Part shown: positions 1 through 9,057 of the stretch, piece after piece
Position numbering within the stretch: position 1 is the stretch's first letter
Layout: every line of letters begins with the position of its first letter
NCBI RefSeq assembly: GCF_001039355.2
Contig: NW_019774072.1
Span: forward strand, 1-22,191
Length of the DNA stretch: 22,191 nt
Direction of reading: 5' to 3'
From: Lingula anatina
Taxonomy: Eukaryota; Brachiopoda; Lingulata; Lingulida; Lingulidae
Translations under genes and position numbers: made by a program
Notes under the pieces: model-generated
What the model saw: only the letters and a program-made list of their open reading frames with translations
Databases searched by the model: none
Told to the model about the DNA's origin: nothing

Positions 1-483
1 CTTTAAAGTAGTGGTGATTAGCTAGAAACAATTATCACAAAATGATTTTCTTTTATGTTTTGCAGAATTATTTAGGGAAACAATTATGCTTTATTGTAAC
101 TGCTCGATCAATGTCAAAAAGGAGGAAAATTGCCTCTTTTTTTCATTTGAGATCTCTTTTTTATTTAGCAGAAAGATTATCCTAACACTTGTATACATCT
201 TGAATGATATATGGGAAATTACAGGCATAATTTTTTGCCTTAGCAGTCATTTTAGGCTACTATATATTAAAGTAATCCATCTATCAGTTTTATGCAGATG
301 GTAAAATGCCCATCCAAATAGTACAGGGGGTATCTTAAGGTTGCAGCGGTTGTATGTCTCCAAGCACTCTCAACTTGGGATTACATATGTTGTATCCTGA
401 TTAAGTTTGTCCTCTTTGATGTCTCCTCCGCTTATCTGACTGGGAGTCAGTATAAGCACTTGTGTCTCCTACCCATACCTCAG
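1..483. other. AT-rich non-coding sequence at left edge
   Basis: No supported exon. A good acceptor-like sequence (pyrimidine-rich run ending TTTTGCAG) lies at 51-65. The frame after it stays open for about 38 codons, but no plausible donor closes it and the peptide is not recognisable. Another acceptor-like TTTTATGCAG ends at 297, and all three frames after it stop quickly. The stretch may be the intron of an upstream part of the gene seen at the right, or intergenic; the sequence does not decide. Confidence 0.5.
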
Positions 484-509
484 TGACAGGAGACTGGAGC
501 AAGCCTCAG
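484..509 (+). other. Possible 26-nt micro-exon
   Basis: A pyrimidine-rich tract ends in CCTCAG at 478-483, and a strong donor, CAG|GTATGT, follows with GT at 510-511. The intervening 26 nt are locally GC-richer than their surroundings. Two of the three frames are open (roughly DRRLEQAS or TGDWSKPQ). It could be a micro-exon, a 5'-UTR exon, or the end of a longer exon that begins at an earlier AG near 445-450. Chance pairing of a good acceptor and a good donor is also possible. No transcript evidence is available. Confidence 0.22.
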
Positions 510-1738
510 GTATGTTGACTTTAATCTTAACCTCTATCATCCCTATGAGATTGGTTAAATCAAAAATGAGAGAAACGTAATTTTTGTAGTTAAGTCAGGT
601 TGTATTAGAAATAGATTTACAGTAGTAAATTGTATTGAAAAGTTAATTGTGCCATAAAGTTTTCAAACTCCGACAATAAAGATTTAAAATGTTCTGTTAA
701 CTTGTGGAAAATAAGACTTGTTAGAATTCCACTTCATAGTTTTTTTATAGACCAAGAGGGGAAATTGTCAAGAGGCTAATGAAACATCTTGATTTTGTAT
801 TTGTTGAGTGTTTATTTTATGTCAAGATAAGCTGAATTTATTTCCTTACTTTTTTTGGCATATTGTACAGGTCCCATTCATGATTTTATAATTGCTTAAA
901 GCTTTTGGGCTAGATAAAATAAAATGCAGGTAGGAGATAAAGAAGGGACAAATTTACGAGTGTTCGGGACACTGGCAACAATTTATATTTGGTTATATGT
1001 CAATACGTGGACATATCCGGAAGACCCCCACTGGTAAATTATATTAGGAAGAAATAGTTTGATCTTGTGAAAAGATATGGTCCTTCACTTCATGTTTTTG
1101 AATTATGCAAAAGATTAATAGTTTGAAAACTAGCTCATTAATTGCCCATGCACATTATAAAGTGTTCTTTTCCCCCTTTTTCCCTCACTCTTATTTTTTC
1201 CACAAAAATGTTGCAAAGATTACATACAACCATTATGTGTATTAATTTGTGACATAACTTAATATATCTGTTACTTAGCATTGGAGCCCTATGCAGGTGT
1301 ACTACCAAATACATTGTCCCTTTAAAGCGCTCGGTACATTATGATTTATTCATTATCCACTTAGATAATGCAGAAATAAAAACATGATGATGTCATAACA
1401 GTGTTTTTGGGGTAAAACCAGTATATCGCTTAAAAACAGTTCTCCCTCACCTGAACAGCTATCAATACCGTTTTGATGCCTATTTAATCACAACAGTGAG
1501 AACTACAGTCTGGTGCTTGAAATTTCCTTTAAGACCCAATTCTGATTAAAGTGGCCAAATAATGCCTTTGTTTAATGAAACATTGAAATAAGGGGCTGAT
1601 TTTCTTAAACAAGGGGATTTAAATATAAGTCGACACCAGATTGTACTTCACACCCAAGGCGTTGATCATGCCAATTTTCATGATTATATCTTACTTATTA
1701 CTTACAGAGTTACATTGGAAACCAATCACTATGGCTGT
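510..1738. other. AT-rich non-coding stretch
   Basis: All frames are interrupted by frequent stops and no ORF of note occurs. I see no tRNA-like or repeat structure except a small hairpin at 995-1016 (7-bp stem, 8-nt loop). It is probably intronic or intergenic. Confidence 0.55.
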
Positions 1739-1941
1739 ATTCCCAGAGCCTTTAGATCGATCTATCCCCGCGGGGAGTCTCACTAGATTACTGTCAGATA
1801 ATCTGGCTTAAATGTCCGTCCCGCCTACTACAAGCTGTAAGGGGGTAATTAACTTTCGTGTCCGCCCGGCTGACAGCTACTTAGCGTGAACCCCCAGGGA
1901 GTTAGGTCGATCTAAAGTAGATTGATCTAATCTCTGGAAAT
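1739..1941. repeat. CpG-rich patch with short terminal inverted repeats; possible decayed element
   Basis: The patch starts with ATTCCCAGAG (1739-1748) and ends with CTCTGGAAAT (1932-1941). These match ATTYCCAGAG in inverted orientation. Just inside, TTTAGATCGATCTA (1751-1764) is mirrored by TAGATTGATCTAA (1918-1930). The interior is richer in GC and CpG (CCCCGCGGGG, CCGTCCCGCC, CCGCCCGGC) than the AT-rich surroundings. No clear target-site duplication is visible and there is no coding potential. This fits an old non-autonomous DNA element but could be unique sequence with a coincidental palindrome. Confidence 0.35.
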
Positions 1942-2065
1942 GGGGTCTATCTCACACCACTTTATAGAGCAGCATAATTGACACTGAAAGGTTGGCCACC
2001 CCATATCAAAAGCACATGGGGTGATGAATTAAGCAACAGAAAAAGAAAGTTGTGTTCTAAAAGTG

Positions 2066-2068
2066 TTA
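2066..2068. repeat. Left TTA target-site duplication
   Basis: The TTA directly left of the MITE matches the TTA at 2328-2330. The terminal bases of the element pair perfectly up to this point and the pairing then fails (T against T), which fixes the boundary as a 3-bp duplication. Confidence 0.75.
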
Positions 2069-2327
2069 GGCTTCGTTCACATGGAAAGTCTATTTTCTAA
2101 AAATCTATTTTCTATTCGCGGTATCTTATGATCACGGTCTGTGCCCTGAAAATCCCGCAGCGTAATTACTGGCAGCGCGAGCCAGTTACTTATAGTAACT
2201 TATAGTAACTGGCTCGCGCTGCCAGTAATTACGCCGCGGGACATTCAGGTCACAGACCATGATCACAAGATATACCGCGAATAGAAAATAGATTTTTAGA
2301 AAATAGACATTGCATGTGAACGAAGCC
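2069..2327. mobile_element. Foldback MITE, probably PIF/Harbinger-like
   Basis: Nearly the whole 259-bp element is an inverted repeat. The left arm (2069-2190) and right arm (2204-2327) are close to complementary along about 122 bp, joined by a 13-nt loop (2191-2203). The ends read GGCTTCGTTCACATG and its complement. TTA flanks both sides (2066-2068 and 2328-2330), a 3-bp target-site duplication of the kind left by PIF/Harbinger transposases. Each arm carries two copies of TCTATTTTCTA (left arm 2089-2099 and 2104-2114), which might be subterminal transposase-binding repeats. The arms differ by several substitutions and small indels, including a CG/TG difference. The element has no coding capacity, so it depends on a transposase encoded elsewhere. 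Superfamily assignment rests on TSD length and sequence only. Confidence 0.85.
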
Positions 2328-2330
2328 TTA
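2328..2330. repeat. Right TTA target-site duplication
   Basis: Right partner of the TTA at 2066-2068, directly abutting the terminal GCC of the foldback element. Confidence 0.75.
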
Positions 2331-4222
2331 ATCATTATTCTGCTAATATAAAGATAATTATTTCACNGTTGAATCGAGCTTGGAAACATTGTGAACTTGA
2401 CTTAAGGTGTGGATGGGGTGGGTCCTAATAGAAATAGATCCCAACAGGTGCTTGGATTGAGCAGGGACAGAGTACTGATAGGAAAGTTAATAAATCACTG
2501 CATCTTTTCCATCAGGCTGAATGACGTGAAGCACCTACTAGTGGTTCTGCTGAACAGAGATTGCGTTTGTTGGATGGTATTGTGCTGGTCTCCAAGTATG
2601 ATAGATGTGGTGGGCCAGGGTAGTTAAGTGTTAGCACGGCAGTCATAGTGCTAAGTGGTGCAGGTGTAGAAGTCTTCTCTCCATGATAAATGAATGAATC
2701 TACAGGAAGGCAGCATGTCTCCCATTGAGTGCTGATGAAGTAGCACTGCTCATTGTCTCAGCATAGATAGAGGAACTTAATCTCAAATGTACATATTTAC
2801 TTGCATTAATCCCAAGTGTTAATCTGCAATGTAATCAGGGTTTTTTATGTAGGAAAGATGATGTGGTGCCAGTTTGAGGTGTTTGGTTATCAATATTTGA
2901 TATAGACAAGCCATGAGATTACTTGACACACTGATCAGAGCTGCCAATCAACTAAGTTGTATTTTGAGAAACTCTGGAAATAGATTCACAATTCATTTAG
3001 TGATTATATGTAGAATGCACTAGTAAAAAGTAAATTGGCATCATTATATAATGACCACTTATATAGGCCTGTAACTGGTGTTTTGTCACTTTTAAATTTA
3101 TGTACAAAATTCGATATTATTTTACCTAGAAAGCATTGTTACATTATCTTAGTGTAACCTAAAAGGTGGTTAAAAATGTTCTATGTAATTTTTGCTATGT
3201 AATTTCAATTTGAACTGGTATGAATATAATGCTTTTCTTTAAGTATATACTGTTGCTGTTTGTTGTTATTTTTTCACATACTGATATCCATTTTTTATGA
3301 AATTGATATCACTGTCTCACCAATATCGTAAGTTTTAAGTTATTGATTTAGCTATTTTAAGTTTGTAGACAATAGTCTTTATGACGACAACCATTGCTGT
3401 AGTTTGTCTCCCTTTTAAAGTATGACACTTTCATTGTAGCATTGCCATTAATTTCCTATGTATTAGCTATGCGTAACTACTCTCCTATTAACATCTGTTA
3501 TCACCTTAATGATAGTCTGTCATGAAAAGACATGATTATGATCAATTAAACAAACTTATCCATCAAAGCTTTAACTGTTATTCATTATTACATGGAAATC
3601 ACTAACTTGCGTGATTTGTCCAGAAACACGCAGTCTTTGCAGTGGTTTAATGCACAATGACTTTGTGTTGTAGCTCATTGTGGATTTCAATGTTTCTTTT
3701 TAAATCCTTCAGGGAGACGATCAATTATTGTTGAATTATTAACACTTATGTGGGTTTTCTTTTATTTACATTTTAAAACAGTCGTGGAAGATAGAACTCT
3801 GTGCAAATGAAAAGCTCATTAACATCCCTTTAATGTAAAAAATCAAAGGAAAAGGTTTATTCAGACTATGTTTGCATGATTACCCAAAATATTTATGCTG
3901 AGATCTTAAACACTGTCATATTTATGGGTCTGTTTTTTAACTACACGTGTTTGTCAGAAATGTCATGCAGATGTCATGCACTGAAGTGTAATTTCGATAT
4001 CTTTTGTGGTTTTTTTCTATATTATGAAATGAAGTACATGTATGTTTGTGTTAGCTACATCTGCTGTGAAACACAGCATCTTTGTGTATTTTTTTCTTTT
4101 TAGGCAACCTTTTAAAAAATTTTTGTGGAATTGTTCTAAAGATGAACAAATAAACTATTCCACTGATATTTTTTGAAGAATGCATTGATAATACATCATT
4201 TTAAAAAATGTTTTATTTTGGA
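2331..4222. other. Non-coding stretch
   Basis: Only short open frames (at most 75 codons) with unrecognisable peptides, consistent with chance. The part at about 2400-2760 is somewhat richer in G than its surroundings but shows no splice-bounded exon. One ambiguous base (N) lies at 2367, about 40 bp past the MITE, so assembly quality near the palindrome may be imperfect. Confidence 0.55.
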
Positions 4223-4236
4223 GGGGGGGGGGGGGG
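4223..4236 (+). repeat. G14 homopolymer
   Basis: Fourteen consecutive G residues in an AT-rich context, followed two bases later by an unresolved base (N at 4239). The true length is likely uncertain and polymorphic. Confidence 0.85.
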
Positions 4237-4239
4237 AAN

Positions 4240-7083
4240 ATGGCATGATAACAAAATTTCCTTAAAATTCATTTTTTCATTCTACAAAATTGCATTTTAT
4301 AAGAAACTTTTTGTAACTTACATCTTTTCTTATTTAAAATTATAATCCAGTATTTTTTGTTTTGTTGCTTGTGAGTGTTATGTAAATGCTTTGATCTTTA
4401 TAGCAGCTACCTGAATAAGCTACACTTGCTATCATCAATTGTTAGTGTTTCAACAAACACATAATGACCATTTTTTAACAGAATCAATATTGCAAATATT
4501 ACCTGGTGTATCTGTATTCTACAAATAACTATCAAATGAGAAAAAACACCATTAGTGTTATTTTATACCATTTCTGTTGTTTATACAGTTACATAGAAAT
4601 GGGTTGATGTTTTATTTGTGCGTAGAATAACAATAAATATTTCAATATTTCATTGATTTGATAGGAACAGGAACCTGCGAATGCCATTAATTCACCATTA
4701 ACGTCAGGTGTCAATCACTCTTTTATGAACAATACCTGTCAATCTAACCCAGTGTATTGTTCGGTAATTTGGCCCACAATGCCTTTTGCTACTTATTTGG
4801 TAATTCTATCTGTTTGCTTGAAAATACACCAGCTGAGATGGAAATTTGTTGGTGTTTAGCAGCATTCATCTCGGAAGGTTCCATAGGTGTGCACTTTTTG
4901 TGTGGTTCTCATTCATCAAAGGGTAGGATCTACAAACCAGTGGACCAGATTCAGCAATGCTTTTGTTCCAGCAGTTCTGCCATTTCAAGGTTCTGTTTGC
5001 TTGAGTTCCTCCAAGTTGAAGGAGTTTGGGAAGCCTGGGGTGTGATTGGCAAACCCAGGCCTCTTTCATGCCTGCTTGCCTGTCCAATAGCCACTGTGTC
5101 CATGGCCAATTAGCCATAGCTACCGGTCAGAGAACTGGTGACCAGAGGTAGTGCCCCACTGGACCTGTCATCTTTCCTTACATCACTGTCAGACCTCATT
5201 GGCAGCTGAGGGAGTTTGAGATGCTTTTTCTGATGTATTTTTCTTCTGATAAAAAAGAAACCCCTGGAGATGCTTTAGACTTGATTTGGCAGTTGATACC
5301 AGCTTTAGAGAGGTTCCCATTTCACTGATATGTTCTCATGCAAGGGTGCTGCAGAGTTTTGAAGTGGATGCTGCTGGCAGGATGGAAGTGCTCCTTAACA
5401 GAATACCCATGTGCAGTGGCAAGGAACTGTAGTAGTTTTGAAAGCTTTCACGGATGCAAAAAATGGTGAGAACAAGCCTTTTAAGTATGTTTGCTGCAGT
5501 TCTAGTTGAATGCTTCAGTTTTTCTTTGCCTTCTGATAGGCCATCAGATGTATTTCTGACATAAAAAATTAATTCAACTTTGTTTCAGTCTCCCTCTCAA
5601 CTGATTATATTTTATTGATTCATCATCTTGTGTTGCTCTTCAATTTTTGGTTGCTGTATTAGTGTAGAACACCCAGTAGAGTCATAGATACTTATCAGTC
5701 CTCAGAAGTGAGTTGAAGTTGTGGTTATCGGAGAAACTCGAACTGAGGAGAGGATTATTTGACAAAGGAGAAAAACTGCTAATCAGGATTGGATTTCATG
5801 GTTGAGCTCCAGAACTTTGCTTCAGTGGTGGCTTTCTCGTCAGCCAGGTGTGACAGTGTGCCTCAGGTGGTGCATGTTCACTAAGTGGCAGAAAAGGTCC
5901 CTGTTGTAACCATAAAAGAAGAAAACTAGTCAGTTGGGTTATTAGCTAGTCTAAGGTAGGTAATGTTAGATCTAAAAGGGTTATTGTAAGTGCTTTTTTC
6001 CCATACAAGTCAAGTTTGCTAATAAAGAATTGAGTTGCTTTCAATTTGTATTGCAAATTCATAAAGAATATACCAAATTTACATGTAATTTTTAACAAAG
6101 CTGTCATAATGCATTGTTTACACAAAGTTAAGGCAGTTTAGCTTTGGAAATTATGTACTGTCTGGCTCTACAAAGAGAAACCTATACAGTTTTACTGAGT
6201 TGTGAAATTAAGTAAAAAAAGTAAGTAAAGGGAATTTCAGGATAAGCAGACATTGTCAGACATCCCTCTTCCTCCCAGAACAAATTTAGAAGAGTTATCA
6301 CTTATGTGTAGATATATCAGACAGGAGAAATACTACCCCACCCAGAGGTGGTTGATCTTTGTATTGATAAAGTTAACTCCTACCTGTAAAATCTAGGGTA
6401 GTGTCTTCAAGATTATATTTTAGGATTAGGTGGCACATGTATCAGCATATTTAGCAAATGCTTTGTGGAAAAAAAAATATGTAGGAACATTTTCAGATTG
6501 ATTGAAATAATAATAATCTCATTTCTAGACCCAGCTCAGTCAGGTAAGGAAGTTTACCTCAGAAGACTTTTGAGCTTAATATTTCCTTTCCCTAGGGGGA
6601 ATAGTTTGAAGACCATGTTATTAACAAACACAAAAATTGCATTGTCCTTCTTAACTGAAATGTTGAAATAGGAGATTAAAACTGAGTTCTTCTGGTAATT
6701 CTTCTCTGGTCACCTCACCTGAACCTGGGGCCATCATTGTTCATGGGTTTGTGTCAGGCTGCCTTATGTTGTTCAGCTCAGTAGGACATAGGGGGAAAGC
6801 ATGCAGTGGCCACTTCCTGAAGAAGGATCAGAGCCATTTTCCTGACATGAACGCTGTGCGCTATCTGCATGCAGCGATGGTATGCTGGTGCTTTGCTTGC
6901 AATCATGATATATGATTACAAGTTGGTCCTGAAGATTTCCTTGAGATAATTTTTTTGTTTCCTCCCTCATTTTTTGTTGTTTTTGATATATTAATAATGT
7001 AAAATGTATATAAATATGTTAGAAAAAGACCATTTGAAACCTTTTTGTGCAAAATAAGATGCAATATCTGTTTCATTTTTTGC
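4240..7083. other. Non-coding stretch with chance ORFs
   Basis: The region at about 4650-5450 is richer in GC than its surroundings and holds a 118-codon open frame (4757-5113, +) overlapping an 83-codon frame on the other strand. Neither peptide has recognisable motifs, repeats or splice boundaries, and ORFs of this length are expected by chance in about 44 kb of two-strand sequence at this composition. An 80-codon frame open from about 6666 to 6909 (+) ends in SGHFLKKDQSHFPDMNAVRY-like sequence, also unrecognised. No RNA gene was seen. Confidence 0.45.
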
Positions 7084-7101
7084 AAAAAAAAAAAAAAAAA
7101 A
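7084..7101 (+). repeat. A18 homopolymer
   Basis: Eighteen consecutive A residues followed by an A-rich stretch. It could be a simple slippage tract. I see no retroposed coding sequence or target-site duplication next to it that would mark a poly(A) tail of a retroelement. Confidence 0.8.
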
Positions 7102-7683
7102 TAGAAAAGAAAGGAAAACAAAATCATTTTCTCTCTCGTTACAATATACAAATTTATAATCAGGATGCCCTATTTGAAAAGCACATTTTTGCCCTCTAAG
7201 ATTTCTGCCTTTTAGTGTGAATCATTATCAGCTAGGGGGAAAATACAAAACTTATGTATAGACTACCTTTATCAGCAAAGTTATTGAACTGTATGGCTAA
7301 ATTTAGAGATATGTCAAGCAGTTTCTTTTTTTCTATACTGCATATACCACAAATTTGTCTTGAAAGTTCTTTCCCCTTAATGTCTATTCAATGGACTTGA
7401 AGGGCCCCTTCTCCCCATGTCTTCATACCTATAGCCCAGCAGGTGGGGAATTTAGGCAGGTGAGAAATATCTGACAACACTTACATACAGGTCCGACTAG
7501 CTTGGTACCTGAAAATTTTTTATCTGGATTGAGTGTGGAAGTAAGGTGGTGAGAAAATGGAAAAAAATCATTGGATGATGTTTAAAGCATCAGAAGCTCA
7601 AAATGATAAATGGATAGAATGTCTAGCTAGATGGACAGACAGAGAAAAGCATTTTAAAAGAAAACAATTGATAATTTATTGGT

Positions 7684-7701
7684 TATATATATATATATAT
7701 A
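7684..7701. repeat. (TA)9 microsatellite
   Basis: A perfect dinucleotide run of TA in intronic or intergenic DNA. Confidence 0.85.
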
Positions 7702-9011
7702 CTGACCTCTACTCTAGGTTTAATATACTCATCAAGAAGATTTCCTAAGTTCAGAACAGTGGTCCTCTGTCCACTATGTAACCAACTGATTATATAACTT
7801 TGTAACGGTTAAAGACAGAGATTAATTTGCTCAGGCAATCATGTGCCATTAACCCTACCTGCATTGACCTTCTGGGGTCTTGGAAAGAGGGACTGATGTA
7901 ATAAACCACTGAAAGGGTTGAGCTTCCTCTTTGATGACGATGACATTTGCAAATCCATAATGTTGACTTAGCATGCTTTATTCTGAAGGATGTTATTTTT
8001 TAAGTGACAGCGGTAAGAGATGGCTTTTCAGAAGTGATACAGTATGAAGACCATGACTGAATCGACCAGTGCTGTGGAGGTAGTATAAGGTTGCATTTAC
8101 AACAGAATTATCTTGAACCAGAAATTGTCCAGAATGCAAAGGGACATCCTGATTCCATAATATATTTTTAAGCAGCTTTAGGTCATCAAAAGTCAAAGTT
8201 TTAATTCATTTGTAAAAAGTGCATTGCTGTGTGTGTGTTATCCTTATATGCACTTTGGATTTAAGAACATATATAAAATGTTTCTTGTTTATGTGCTACA
8301 GAGGTATGGATAGAATGATTTCATTTCCACTGGGATGCATCAACTGAAAAGGTTTCTGGACTAAATGATGTTGACAAGTATTTGGGTTAAGTGCCAACAA
8401 CGTTCCAAATTGTCCTTTAATGGTTATGAAGTAATGGCATTGTTCATGAAAAGTGGTCAGCCACATTTCAATAATAAAAGTGCAAATTCTGGTTAAATTC
8501 AGTAAAAAGCCAACAACAATTTTGTCTTTGTTCGACAAATAAGTAATTCTACCACCCATTGTAGCAGCTCCAGGTGCCTTTTGCCTCGGGAGAAACTTGT
8601 TTGTCGTTTTGTGAGTTATGGGACAAAGCTGCATCAAGGTCTGTTTATCAATGATTTTACAGCATGTTTTCATAAACAGTTGATATTGTGACTCTGTGTG
8701 AGGTAATTTACTTACAAAAAAGAGACTTCATATGATACTGTATTTCATTTTGACAGAAAATTCTGGTTCTGGTTGCTGGTGGGGTGAGTTTGTTGTAGGT
8801 ATTCACTGAGATAAAAAAAATTCAACTAAGAAAAAATTGCACCCCGAGGAACATGTCATTAAATATAAATATATTGTATTTGTAATGGCTATTGACTTAC
8901 CTGTTTCAGAAACCAAATATGATATGAAGATAACTGAAGCATTTTTAATGAATTTATTGAAAGAAATATATCTTGTGCACACTGCTTATCCTGTAGCATT
9001 TATGTGTAAAT
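7702..9011. other. Non-coding stretch with a 125-codon minus-strand ORF of doubtful status
   Basis: The longest open frame in the window is on the minus strand at 8673-8296 (125 codons from ATG). The peptide contains a short hydrophobic stretch and several Cys and His residues but no motif I can assign. I found no convincing splice sites at its ends. At about 36% GC, one ORF of this length per window is not surprising. A degraded transposon or host fragment cannot be ruled out without a protein search. Confidence 0.35.
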
Positions 9012-9057
9012 GGGGGATGGGAGGGTAAGGGGGTTGGGGTGTGGGTGTGGGTGGGGA
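9012..9057 (+). other. G-rich tract with G-quadruplex potential
   Basis: The tract holds at least six G runs of three or more bases separated by 1-4-nt spacers: GGGGG, GGGAGGG, GGGGG, GGGG, GGG, GGG, GGGG. This satisfies the usual G3+N1-7 pattern for an intramolecular quadruplex on the + strand, and offers several alternative folds. It lies in otherwise AT-rich non-coding sequence and shows a partial TGTGGG periodicity. Confidence 0.75.

Noticed and set aside
66-304. Acceptor-like TTTTGCAG at 65 followed by open frames including a 72-codon ORF
   Set aside because: The peptides are Phe/Ile/Leu-rich translations of AT-rich DNA and no donor fits any of the frames.
2409-2627. 72-codon + strand ORF in a G-richer segment
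   Set aside because: No similarity I can recognise, no splice signals and no codon pattern that sets it apart from neighbouring sequence.
4757-5113. 118-codon + strand ORF with an overlapping 83-codon minus ORF
   Set aside because: No recognisable domain, no splice boundaries, Cys-rich mixed composition typical of translated non-coding DNA, and a length expected by chance at this composition.
6662-6909. Open + strand frame of about 80 codons with a TGTCAG acceptor-like site and an ATG|GTATGC donor-like site
   Set aside because: The splice sites are mediocre, the peptide is not recognisable, and the open frame runs on past the donor to an ordinary stop, so nothing separates it from chance.
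7084-7101. A18 run as the tail of a retroposed gene or LINE
   Set aside because: No coding remnant on the 5' side and no target-site duplication could be seen.
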